A DNA stretch of 7,595 nt from Natrialbaceae archaeon B1-Br10_E2g27 (GCA_001563885.1 LKMM01000117.1:1-7595); one strand, 5' to 3'; positions 1-6,932 are shown, counted from the first letter of the stretch. The notes: a model not told the origin generated them from the sequence alone. Made by a program: numbers and translations.

Positions 1-83
1 GAACGGTGTTCGCGGGCGGTCTCGGGTTGTTCCTGACTGCGATTGGCGCGTTACTCATCGTCCTCGAGACGCCGCTGTGGTAG
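1..83 (+). CDS. C-terminal end of a membrane protein (partial, 5' end outside window)
   Basis: One frame stays open from the left edge to a TAG at 81-83. It encodes 26 residues that are almost wholly hydrophobic (Phe, Gly, Leu, Ile, Ala) and end in a short tail with Glu-Thr-Pro-Leu-Trp. This is what the last transmembrane helix of an integral membrane protein looks like, with its C-terminus just outside the bilayer. The codons (GCG, CTC, GTC, GAG, ACG) match the other genes here. Nothing more can be said about function because the rest of the gene is missing. The gene reads in the same direction as the ligase downstream, but the gap of about 300 bases makes shared transcription unlikely. Confidence 0.6.
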   Translation, partial: TVFAGGLGLFLTAIGALLIVLETPLW

Positions 84-216
84 CCAGTTTCAAAGCGACG
101 GTTGGACCGCGATCGAAACGAGAGGGCGCTGCAAAATCCCCGATCACCACCCTCTGTCCCAGCACTCACACTCGAGTTCTCCGAAATACTCCAGCATATT
201 AAACATATGAATACAC

Positions 217-231
217 TTTAATCGGATTTAG
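217..231 (+). promoter_or_regulatory. Putative promoter (TATA-like boxes) for the ligase gene
   Basis: TTTAAT at 217-222 and ATTTAG at 226-231 both resemble haloarchaeal TATA boxes. Using the usual spacing of about 26 bases, transcription would begin near 245-254, leaving a leader of about 135-145 bases before the preferred GTG at 389. The call rests on base composition and position only, and which of the two boxes is used cannot be decided. Confidence 0.4.
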
Positions 232-232
232 G

Positions 233-260
233 GGTGATTGTAGCAAGATACAATTACACC
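233..260. repeat. Imperfect inverted repeat over the predicted transcription start
   Basis: The arms are GGTG-ATTGTA (233-242) and TACAAT-TA-CACC (249-260) around the 6-base spacer GCAAGA. The inner six base pairs are perfect, and the outer four pair if two bases bulge out of the right arm. The element lies just after the TATA-like box at 226-231, where transcription should start. It could be an operator for a dimeric regulator or a hairpin at the 5' end of the transcript. The sequence alone does not separate these two readings. Confidence 0.4.
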
Positions 261-388
261 CGTGTTGATCCTGAAACCATGTCATGTGTTGACATTCGAA
301 CGTGTGACCAATCGATCCCGGACGCCCCGAGGCGACACCCCACCAGGCGGTGGATCGATCCTCGAGGGGGCCACTCGAGGGGGTAACC

Positions 389-1492
389 GTGGTACGGAAG
401 AATTCACTCACTCGGGCCGTCGAAGTCGAGTACTGGGTTATCGACGAGAGTGGTCGGCTCGCCGATCCCACACCGTTAGTCGATGCTGGGCCGGGTGTCG
501 AACGTGAGTTCGTCGAGCCGTTGATCGAGGTCAAGACGACGCCGTGTGAGACGAGTAGGGCCTTACACACCGAGTTGCTCGAACGGCTTGATGCGGTTGT
601 AAATCGGGCCGACGAACTCGGCTTGGGGCTGGTTCCGCTTGCGACGCCGCTACACTGGGAGGAAATCGCAGAGATTGCCTGCGATCGAACGACGATTCAA
701 AACGAGGTGATCGGTGACTCCTTTGAGTACGTCCGTCACTGTGCGGGAACGCACGTCCACGTCGAACAGCGCGATGGGCACGAAATCGATCAGCTAAACA
801 CCTTGATCGCGCTCGATCCGGCGCTTGCGTTGCTCAACTCCGCGCCGTACTTTCGTGGCAAGCCGCTTTCTGCTGGGGTGCGCTCGAAGCTGTATCGTTG
901 GCGGGCGTACGATGGATTTCGCCATCAGGGCCGGCTTTGGCCGTACGTCGAGGACGTCGATGAGTGGGAGAAACGCCGGAGGCAGTGTTACGAACGGTTT
1001 CGGGCGGCGGCGCTCGAGGCGGGTGTCGAGTCGGAGACGTTCGATGCGTGTTTCGATCCCGAAAGTTCGGTCTGGACGCCGGTCCAACTTCGCGAGCGGT
1101 TTCCGACGGTCGAGTGGCGTTCACCTGACACCACGCTCCCGAGTCAGGTCCTCCGGCTTGCGGACGAACTGGTCGAGGTCGTCTCCCGGGTCGAGGACGT
1201 AGAGGTTCGGGTCGGTGAGGAGCCCGGCCGCGTGACGGATGCCGAAATCGTCTTAGCGCCGTTCGATCGGGTTCGATCGGTCGTCGAGACGGCGATCGAA
1301 GACGGCATGACACCGGAGGTTCGGTCCTATCTCGAGCGGATGGGCCTGGATACGGCGGCGTTCGACCCGCTCACCCGCGAGTTCGAGCACTCAGCACGGA
1401 TTACCCCCGAGGAGGCTCGACAGCGACGACTCGAGTACGCTGACCGACTCGAGCGAGACGTTCGTCGACTCTCGCCCCCAGCAGCTGACTGA
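389..1492 (+). CDS. GCS2-family carboxylate-amine ligase (glutamate-cysteine ligase-like)
   Basis: The product of about 367 residues belongs to the glutamate-cysteine ligase 2 superfamily. These cytoplasmic enzymes use ATP to join a carboxylate, typically the gamma-carboxylate of glutamate, to an amine. Visible hallmarks are E-V-E-Y-W near residues 12-16 (the family's V-E-x-E-[FY] metal/ATP motif, with Val where GshA-type enzymes often have a third Glu), CAGTHVHV at 118-125 (the G-x-HVHV motif), and an Asn-Ser-x-Pro-Tyr-Phe segment at about 150-155 followed by an Arg/Lys-rich stretch. The C-terminus is an Arg/Glu-rich helix. Both possible starts are GTG (350 and 389). I prefer 389 because it has a GAGGGGGT ribosome-binding-like run about 5 bases upstream and leaves only about ten residues before the first motif. 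The next gene encodes a glutamine amidotransferase on the same strand, 70 bases downstream. The amine substrate is unknown. True gamma-glutamylcysteine synthesis is possible but not shown, because haloarchaea also carry paralogs of this fold. Confidence 0.8.
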   Translation: MVRKNSLTRAVEVEYWVIDESGRLADPTPLVDAGPGVEREFVEPLIEVKTTPCETSRALHTELLERLDAVVNRADELGLGLVPLATPLHWEEIAEIACDRTTIQNEVIGDSFEYVRHCAGTHVHVEQRDGHEIDQLNTLIALDPALALLNSAPYFRGKPLSAGVRSKLYRWRAYDGFRHQGRLWPYVEDVDEWEKRRRQCYERFRAAALEAGVESETFDACFDPESSVWTPVQLRERFPTVEWRSPDTTLPSQVLRLADELVEVVSRVEDVEVRVGEEPGRVTDAEIVLAPFDRVRSVVETAIEDGMTPEVRSYLERMGLDTAAFDPLTREFEHSARITPEEARQRRLEYADRLERDVRRLSPPAAD

Positions 1493-1532
1493 ATGCGGAG
1501 ATAATGGGCAAATAGTGTCGGTAAGTCACTCG

Positions 1533-1540
1533 ATTTTAGG
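1533..1540 (+). promoter_or_regulatory. Putative TATA box of the amidotransferase gene (leaderless)
   Basis: ATTTTAGG lies about 26 bases upstream of the ATG at 1563. This is the spacing expected when transcription begins at the start codon itself, the common leaderless arrangement in haloarchaea. It supports 1563 over the in-frame GTG at 1515, which lies upstream of this box. It also suggests the amidotransferase can be transcribed separately from the ligase. Confidence 0.55.
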
Positions 1541-1562
1541 CACCAATTACTACATTGTGTTA

Positions 1563-2267
1563 ATGGATCGTCCCCGAATTGCGTTGTTGAACGCCGCCCA
1601 CAAAGCAGCCCCAACTCGGCGGAATTTCATCCGCGAACTCGAGGCCGACGTCGTGGAGTTTCACTGTCCGTCGGGGGAGTTCCCCGAGGGGTTTGGCTAC
1701 GATGGGGTCGTCGTCACCGGTTCGCGTGCGTCGGTCTACTGGGACCGGGAGTGGATCGGGAAGCTCAAACGCTGGGTCGGTGAGGCACTCGAGGCAGAGC
1801 TTCCAATCCTGGGGGTCTGTTATGGCCATCAGTTGCTGGCGGCGGTCATGGGTGGTCGGGTCGAGCCGATGGGCGAGTACGAAATCGGCTACCGAACCGT
1901 CGAACACGACGGGCAAAACCGACTGCTCGAGGGGATCGACGAATCGATGACCGTCTTTACGACCCACTCGGATTACGTCGCCCGGGTACCGCCGGGGGCG
2001 ACCGTCTTCGCCAGAAACGAGTACGGCGTTCACGGCTTTCGAAAGGGCCACGTCTTCGGTGTTCAGTTTCATCCGGAGTACGATATGGAGATGGCCCGGG
2101 AGGTGACCGACGGAAAAACTGGCGAACTCCCCGACGACCGTATTGAGGCAGTCCTCGAGGGTATCACCGAGGAGGCCTACGGTGAGGCGTGTGAGGCCAA
2201 ACGGCTGTTCGATAACTTCCTCGCGTACGTACTCGAGGTACAGCGGGGTCGAATCACAGCCAACTAG
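1563..2267 (+). CDS. Class I glutamine amidotransferase (GMP synthase-like GATase domain)
   Basis: The 234-residue protein is a stand-alone class I (triad) glutamine amidotransferase. Such domains hydrolyse glutamine, or a gamma-glutamyl amide, through a Cys-His-Glu triad. The nucleophile elbow is G-V-C-Y-G-H-Q with Cys86, and the other two residues are His170 and Glu172 in FHPEYD, so the catalytic set looks intact. T-G-S at 52-54 fits the oxyanion strand, and HSD at 135-137 matches the HxD region of GMP synthase-type GATases. No synthetase or ammonia-accepting domain is fused, so it either works with a separate partner or acts as a gamma-glutamyl hydrolase. The upstream GCS2-like ligase is the obvious candidate partner. 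The ATG at 1563 is chosen over the GTG at 1515 because a TATA-like box sits 26 bases before it. Its stop codon overlaps the stop of the convergent methyltransferase. Confidence 0.85.
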   Translation: MDRPRIALLNAAHKAAPTRRNFIRELEADVVEFHCPSGEFPEGFGYDGVVVTGSRASVYWDREWIGKLKRWVGEALEAELPILGVCYGHQLLAAVMGGRVEPMGEYEIGYRTVEHDGQNRLLEGIDESMTVFTTHSDYVARVPPGATVFARNEYGVHGFRKGHVFGVQFHPEYDMEMAREVTDGKTGELPDDRIEAVLEGITEEAYGEACEAKRLFDNFLAYVLEVQRGRITAN

Positions 2268-2950
2268 TTCGGTGTGCCTGTGACCGTCGCATAACAGTTC
2301 CCACTCGAGACCTCGACCTCGAGGACCTCGAGTATACTTTCTTCGAGGTCTCGCTCGAAGTCTTCGGGTGTGTAGATGTGATAGAACCGATCGACCGTCT
2401 CGCCGCCGGGCAGCGTCCACTCGACGGTCGTATCGAAGCTGTCGGTTTCCTCGAATCGGTCGTGGGCGGTCGACCAGGCGCTTATGAGTGCCCGACCGTC
2501 GGGTGAGAGTACGCGAGCGAGTTCGTCGAGGCTGGCCAGTCGGGCTCTATGTGTCGGCAGGTGATGGAGCGTCGCAACGTAGACAGCAAGCGAGACACCG
2601 TCGGTCGCAAGCGGGAGTTCCGCGGCGTCGGCCTGGAGGAGTTCGACGTCGAACCCTCGCTCTGTGGCCCGTTTCCGGCCCGTCTCGAGTAAGCCACGGC
2701 TGACGTCTGCACCGATCACCGGCCCCTCGACTTTGGCGGCCAGCAGTTGGGCATGTCGACAGTTCCCACAGCCAAGATCGAGGCCGACGGTGTTTGGGTG
2801 GGTCGTCTCGAGTCGGTCGGCATGGGTTTCGACGAAGGTTTCGACCTCGGGCCAGGCGTACTCTCTGGTGGTTGCAAAGTGGGTGGCGATCCGGTCGTAG
2901 GTATCGCGGACGGCCGCGCGGTCGGTTCGATCGGCGTGCTGATCGGCCAT
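2264..2950 (-). CDS. Class I SAM-dependent methyltransferase, Trm9/ALKBH8-like
   Basis: The 228-residue product has the Rossmann methyltransferase fold. Motif I is GLDLGCGNCR (about 56-65), the acidic end of strand 2 is in IGADVSRG (79-86), motif III is in ADAAELPL (107-114), and ATLHHLPT (126-133) is the motif IV/post-I region. The LGCGN, H-H and C-terminal RFYHIYTPEDF (188-198) signatures resemble eukaryotic Trm9 and the ALKBH8 methyltransferase domain. Those enzymes methylate carboxymethyl-uridine at tRNA position 34 together with the activator Trm112. I infer a similar tRNA role here, though a small-molecule methyltransferase cannot be excluded. An in-frame ATG at 3007 would add 19 residues (AxxTCGFERFLPLP-type) that do not look like family sequence. 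The ATG at 2950 has a TATA-like run 27 bases upstream and begins MADQHAD, a typical haloarchaeal N-terminus. The gene lies 71 bases after pilC on the same strand but seems to have its own promoter. Confidence 0.8.
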   Translation of the reverse strand: MADQHADRTDRAAVRDTYDRIATHFATTREYAWPEVETFVETHADRLETTHPNTVGLDLGCGNCRHAQLLAAKVEGPVIGADVSRGLLETGRKRATERGFDVELLQADAAELPLATDGVSLAVYVATLHHLPTHRARLASLDELARVLSPDGRALISAWSTAHDRFEETDSFDTTVEWTLPGGETVDRFYHIYTPEDFERDLEESILEVLEVEVSSGNCYATVTGTPN

Positions 2951-2974
2951 CACCGGTGGTCTGCTGGGAAGGGG

Positions 2975-2980
2975 TAAAAA
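2975..2980 (-). promoter_or_regulatory. Putative TATA box of the methyltransferase gene (leaderless)
   Basis: On the minus strand TTTTTA lies about 27 bases before the ATG at 2950, preceded by CGAACGG, which could serve as a TFB recognition element. The spacing predicts a leaderless transcript starting at 2950 and rules against the longer start at 3007. The same T-run follows the end of pilC by about 42 bases, so it might also help terminate pilBC transcripts, as archaeal termination uses oligo-T stretches. Confidence 0.5.
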
Positions 2981-3021
2981 CCGTTCGAAGCCACAGGTGG
3001 GTGCCATGCCGAACTGCCGTG

Positions 3022-5154
3022 TCAGATAAACGCGAACATGATCACCGCGAGCGTGACCAACACGGCTGCGTGTTTGGCACCGGCCCGAATGTCACCGGTG
3101 CTCAACTGGCCGGCGATCAGTCCCGATAACAGTCCTTGGACAACTGTGGCGTGATAAAACAATACCTCGTAGGCCTCCATCTCGGCTTCGGTGATCCCAC
3201 CAAAGCCCTGTGCATCGGGCGCGTCGGCCCCAACCGGCACGCTCGGCAACAAATAGAGTGCAAGAATCGCAATAATAAACAGAAAGACCAGAAAGGCGAC
3301 GTAGACGACGACCATATACTGGACCATCACCTGTCCACGTTCGCGTTTGAGCCGGCGGTCGGCCGCCGCCTGATTGGACGCGATTCTGAGGACAGTCGAA
3401 AGGTTGCCGCTTGCGTTCATCGCTTCCGTGAGCAAGGTGACGACCCGCGAGACGGCCCGTGTTCGGACTCTGGCTTCGAACCGTTTGAGTGCTGTTGTCA
3501 AATCGGCTCCCCACTGGACGTCGGCCCAGACGCGGTCGAGTTCATCGCCGAGCTGGCCGAGATCCGAATCGCGGACGTGATCGATCGCGAGGATCATCGA
3601 CCTGCCGGCCTCGTTGACGCTGGCGAGTCGATCGAGTAAGTCCGGTATCGAGGCTTCGATCGCGTTGATCCGCCGTCTATGGAGTTCATAAAAGATCGAG
3701 AACGTGACCAGAACGAAGAGCATCGATCCAATGACGACGTTTTCGATAGCGGTCACATCGAACGAGTGCATATCCCACTGCAGGGCAATCCGTCGGTCGC
3801 TGCTGAAGACGGCCTCTATGCCGCCGACGTCGAAGCCGGCTATCGCCGAGGGCAGCTGCCAGGCGATTGCGAGCAACGCGATCGGGACCGTGATCAAAAG
3901 CGTCAGATTCGGCCGCTCGAGCAGCGTCGCAATCGGTGTCGCAAACCGATCGCGAAGCGTTTTGATCCGTCGCTGGTAGGCGAGTCGCTCGAGATTGGCT
4001 TCCATGCGTGTCCGCTCTGGCAGGTCCAGGCCGCCATCTGATTGGATAGCCGAGTCGTCGGCGATGGCTGGCCGCTGGATTTCGGGTTTCTCCGGCGTCG
4101 AACCACCTGGAAGCAGCGAGTTTGTCGTCGTGCTGAGATAGATGACGAAGACGAGATTGCCAAGCGGTAACACCAGATAAATAAGCGCCTGTAACGGCTC
4201 GACCGTCCCGCCGACGGAGATGCCGATGACGACCAGGATGGTAATCAAAAACAGCGGTCCGGCGACGAAGACGGTGACGTATGCCTCCGCAAGCGTCGCG
4301 AGCAACTCGAGAACGCGCTCTTGTTGGGATTCGGCTTCGTCTTGGTACTCGTGGTACTGTCGCTCGAGAAACGCAGAGAGGCTATGGCCACTCTGGAGGA
4401 CGCTCACGAGATTTTCGGTAAACTCGCTAAACTGTGCACTCGGGGAGTGACGGCCCATATGCTGGAGGGCGGTAACGATATCGACGCCGAAGGTATCGAT
4501 GTGACGGACGGCGACGGTGAACTCCGTGGCGGCTTCTCCGTAGGTCGATTCGTGTTGGGCGACGATTCTGATGACTTCGGGAAAGGACATGCCGCTTTTC
4601 GAGAGGGCATAGATGAACGCGATCGTCGAGGGGAGTGCGGTTTCGATGTTCCGGCTGCGATTGTCGGCAACATAGGATGGATACCACCATCGCAGCCAGT
4701 AAGTGAGTGCGCCGGTGACCGCCCCAAGCGTCGAACACGCGAGTAAAAAGAGTGCGAACAGCTCCCAGGGTGAAAGCGCGGGGATGCCACCCAGATTTGC
4801 GAGAAACTCGACGGGGCCGGGCACTGCCTCTCGAATCGTCTCCGGGTCGACCGCGAGGGCCAGCAAGAGCGCCCAGCTTACGTACAGGCCAAGAATCGAG
4901 GCGACGATCGCTGCAATCGCCGCATACGCCATCGTCTTGGATCCGTACTCCCGGTAGGTCACCGGAAACTGGGCCATCCGTAAGACGATCTGTCTGTCCG
5001 GATGTTCGCGTCGGAACTCGTCGATATAGCCACCAAAGGCCCGGATAGCAACCCGAGTAACGGCTCGGTCGACCCGCTCGCTTACGACCGAGAGGGCGAT
5101 CGGCAGACAGAGTATCGCAGCGACGACAAGCGGCAAAAAGCTCGTGAGTGCCAT
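3022..5154 (-). CDS. pilC: PilC/TadC-type membrane platform protein of type IV pilus assembly (two T2SSF domains)
   Basis: The 710-residue polytopic protein is the platform on which the PilB ATPase acts to push pilins from the membrane into a growing filament. It has about ten hydrophobic segments: near residues 4-24, 73-102, 130-155, 291-314, 320-341, 417-438, 472-490, 610-637, 662-683 and 693-710. Two cytoplasmic helical T2SSF (GspF) repeats lie at roughly 171-305 (LPSTIAFIYALSKSGMSFPE region) and 500-630 (IPDLLDRLASVNEAGRSM region). A polar linker rich in Pro and Asp (about 348-385) separates the halves. Haloarchaeal PilC proteins usually have this duplicated layout and size. The ATG at 5154 follows the pilB stop by 5 bases, so coupled translation is likely. 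A TTG at 5163 overlapping that stop is a less attractive start. No clear Shine-Dalgarno is seen. Which pilus system it serves (adhesion or other) cannot be told from this window. Confidence 0.9.
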   Translation of the reverse strand: MALTSFLPLVVAAILCLPIALSVVSERVDRAVTRVAIRAFGGYIDEFRREHPDRQIVLRMAQFPVTYREYGSKTMAYAAIAAIVASILGLYVSWALLLALAVDPETIREAVPGPVEFLANLGGIPALSPWELFALFLLACSTLGAVTGALTYWLRWWYPSYVADNRSRNIETALPSTIAFIYALSKSGMSFPEVIRIVAQHESTYGEAATEFTVAVRHIDTFGVDIVTALQHMGRHSPSAQFSEFTENLVSVLQSGHSLSAFLERQYHEYQDEAESQQERVLELLATLAEAYVTVFVAGPLFLITILVVIGISVGGTVEPLQALIYLVLPLGNLVFVIYLSTTTNSLLPGGSTPEKPEIQRPAIADDSAIQSDGGLDLPERTRMEANLERLAYQRRIKTLRDRFATPIATLLERPNLTLLITVPIALLAIAWQLPSAIAGFDVGGIEAVFSSDRRIALQWDMHSFDVTAIENVVIGSMLFVLVTFSIFYELHRRRINAIEASIPDLLDRLASVNEAGRSMILAIDHVRDSDLGQLGDELDRVWADVQWGADLTTALKRFEARVRTRAVSRVVTLLTEAMNASGNLSTVLRIASNQAAADRRLKRERGQVMVQYMVVVYVAFLVFLFIIAILALYLLPSVPVGADAPDAQGFGGITEAEMEAYEVLFYHATVVQGLLSGLIAGQLSTGDIRAGAKHAAVLVTLAVIMFAFI

Positions 5155-5159
5155 CGGTA

Positions 5160-6905
5160 TCAACTATCAGTTTCGAACTCAAGCCCCGTCGTGGTCCCAT
5201 CCTCTATGATCTCCATCATCTCACCAGCGGTTGGCTCCGCATCAATCGTCTCGAGGACGGCTTCGGTATCCGTGTAGTACTCGTTGACCAGGGCGGTAAA
5301 GCGCCGGTAGTCAGTAATGGTGTTTGCTTGTAGATACTCGAGAAACCGGCGTCGGTTCCGCAGTTCGGTCCGGAGTTCGGTCTCACTCCAGCCTCGTTCC
5401 TCGCGGATATCGGCAAGCAGTTGGCTCCCGTGTGAACGGAACGTATCCGTCTCACCCTCCCAGGAGTAGACCATCGAGTAATCGAGTTCACCCGTCCGCT
5501 GGTCGATCCCTTCTATTTCGGCGAGGACCTTGTTTCGACGCACTCGTCCGTCATTGAGCCGAGTGAGCGTCTGTACCGACAGGATATCCAGACTCTGGAC
5601 CATCGCCCGCGGAACGTTGATCGGCTCGTTTTCCAACCGGTTGATAACCGTCTGGACCGAGTCGGCGTGCATCGTCGAGTAGGTCGTGTGGCCGGTGTTC
5701 ATCGCCTGAAACAGCGTGATCGCCTCCTCACCACGGACCTCACCGACGACGATGTACTCGGGGCGATGTCTGAGTGCCGATCGCAACAGGTCGTACATCG
5801 TCACGTCGTTTCCTTCGTGGAGTTGCTCGCGTGTGACCGAGGAAAGCCAGTTGTCGTGATACAACTCGAGTTCGCGGGTGTCTTCGATCGTCAACACCTT
5901 CGAACGCGGCGGGATAAACATCGAGATCGCGTTCATACTCGTTGTCTTTCCACTCGCAGTGCCGCCGGCGAAGATGAGACTCTTGTTGTGTTCGATCGCC
6001 AGCCAGAGATACGCCATCTGATCGACGTTGAACGTGCCATACTCGAGTAAGTCAACCGGCGTAAATGGATCGTCGGCGTACTTCCGGATGGTAAACGCAG
6101 ACCCCCTGGGAGTGACTTCCTGGCCGAGTGCGAGTTCGGCTCGCGAGCCATCTGCAAGCGTTGCTTCGACCATCGGATCGCCAATGGAGATGTGTCGGCC
6201 CGACTGTTGGGCGAGTCTGACGACAAACCGGTCGAGTTCCTGTTTGTCGAACGAAACGTTCGTCTCGATGTCGGTGTAATCGTCGTGATAGACGAAAATC
6301 GGCAACTCGTAGCCATCACACGAGACGTCCTCGACGTGTGGGTCGTGCATGATCGGATCGAGTCGACCGTACCCACGGAAGTCCCGATAGATGTAATAAA
6401 ACAGCCGGTAAAACGTCGCCGGATCGATCTGTGCGCCGTATCGCTCGAGGTACTCGTGGATCGTCTCTCGGAGTAAGGTCTTGATGTCTGCGTCCGTCTC
6501 ATCCCGGTAGAGCAACGGATCACGGACGTCCTCGAACAGCGTCTCGAGTAGCGCCCGCTCGTCCCGTTCGAGCGTCGGCTCGACCGTGTGGTACTGATGT
6601 TGGTTTGCCGCTGGATCGTAGCCGATAGTCACGAACGAAAACGGCGCGTTCACCCAGTAGTGGTCGACTTCCTCGAGACCGTCGATTCCATCGAACTCGA
6701 CTAATGGTTCGTGAACCGTCGGATCGTATCCGACCAACTCGATCTGTGACCCGCGGACCACCTCGAGAAACCGGCCGACGTGTCGCCGGATGCGGTCGAT
6801 CCGCGATTCGGGGGCTGTGGCGGACGTTTCAGCCGCTGTCTCCGTCGACCTCTCGACTGGGCTGCTGTCGTGCCGATCGGCATCCGGCTGGTGGTTGTCT
6901 GACAT
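5160..6905 (-). CDS. pilB: PilB-type secretion/pilus assembly ATPase (type II/IV secretion system ATPase)
   Basis: The 581-residue cytoplasmic ATPase powers type IV pilus assembly through the PilC platform encoded immediately downstream. A polar, Asp/Ser/Glu-rich N-terminal tail (about 1-30) precedes an N-terminal domain carrying the archaeal VSCDG segment near 194-198. All four motor motifs are present: Walker A GGTASGKTT (314-322), the Asp box TIEDTRELEL (339-348), Walker B YIVVGEVRGEE (384-394) and the His box TGHTTYSTMHADS (404-416). It should therefore be an active hexameric ATPase. A C-terminal extension of about 80 residues, rich in Arg and Glu, follows the motor core. The ATG at 6905 (MSDNHQ) is preferred. 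An in-frame ATG at 6932 would add nine residues and cannot be excluded, because the promoter position is unclear. No pilin gene is nearby. Confidence 0.92.
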   Translation of the reverse strand: MSDNHQPDADRHDSSPVERSTETAAETSATAPESRIDRIRRHVGRFLEVVRGSQIELVGYDPTVHEPLVEFDGIDGLEEVDHYWVNAPFSFVTIGYDPAANQHQYHTVEPTLERDERALLETLFEDVRDPLLYRDETDADIKTLLRETIHEYLERYGAQIDPATFYRLFYYIYRDFRGYGRLDPIMHDPHVEDVSCDGYELPIFVYHDDYTDIETNVSFDKQELDRFVVRLAQQSGRHISIGDPMVEATLADGSRAELALGQEVTPRGSAFTIRKYADDPFTPVDLLEYGTFNVDQMAYLWLAIEHNKSLIFAGGTASGKTTSMNAISMFIPPRSKVLTIEDTRELELYHDNWLSSVTREQLHEGNDVTMYDLLRSALRHRPEYIVVGEVRGEEAITLFQAMNTGHTTYSTMHADSVQTVINRLENEPINVPRAMVQSLDILSVQTLTRLNDGRVRRNKVLAEIEGIDQRTGELDYSMVYSWEGETDTFRSHGSQLLADIREERGWSETELRTELRNRRRFLEYLQANTITDYRRFTALVNEYYTDTEAVLETIDAEPTAGEMMEIIEDGTTTGLEFETDS

Positions 6906-6932
6906 CTGTGCAGGGACAGTCGGTCGATACAT

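Larger units (their letters stand above)
84..388 (+). other. Gene-free stretch upstream of the GCS2-like ligase
   Basis: I found no convincing gene in these roughly 300 bases. An AT-rich core at about 186-260 stands out against the GC-rich surroundings. It holds a small dyad (CATAT at 195-199, ATATG at 205-209), two TATA-like boxes (217-222, 226-231) and a larger inverted repeat (233-260). The last third is GC-rich, with a short possible hairpin at 340-353 and a duplicated CTCGAGGGGG (361-370 and 374-383). No tRNA, rRNA or known riboswitch was recognised. The stretch most likely carries the promoter and 5' leader of the ligase gene. Confidence 0.6.

Noticed and set aside
262..309. Three loosely similar GTGTTGAT/GTGTTGAC/GTGTGAC words
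   Set aside because: Spacing is irregular and the match is weak. It is too short and variable to call a repeat array or operator set.
84..349. Possible tRNA, small RNA or CRISPR in the gene-free stretch
   Set aside because: No cloverleaf with a T-loop signature and no regularly spaced repeat is present. Only short dyads are seen.
262..507. Small plus-strand frame of 81 codons before and over the ligase start
   Set aside because: It overlaps the ligase in another frame, its product is Arg/Gly-rich, and no promoter or ribosome-binding site favours it.
834..1313. Minus-strand frame of 159 codons opposite the ligase
   Set aside because: Its product is Arg/Pro-rich and unlike an acidic haloarchaeal protein. 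The plus-strand ligase explains the sequence.
1560..2420. Minus-strand open frame of 286 codons opposite the amidotransferase
   Set aside because: It lies antisense to a gene with an intact catalytic triad, runs across the gene boundary at 2264-2267, and its translation (Arg/His-rich, no motif) matches no recognised family. Long antisense frames are common in GC-rich haloarchaeal DNA.
4427..5200. Minus-strand frame of 257 codons in another frame of pilC
   Set aside because: It overlaps the start and membrane segments of pilC, and its translation is extremely Arg-rich and patternless, as expected for an off-frame reading.
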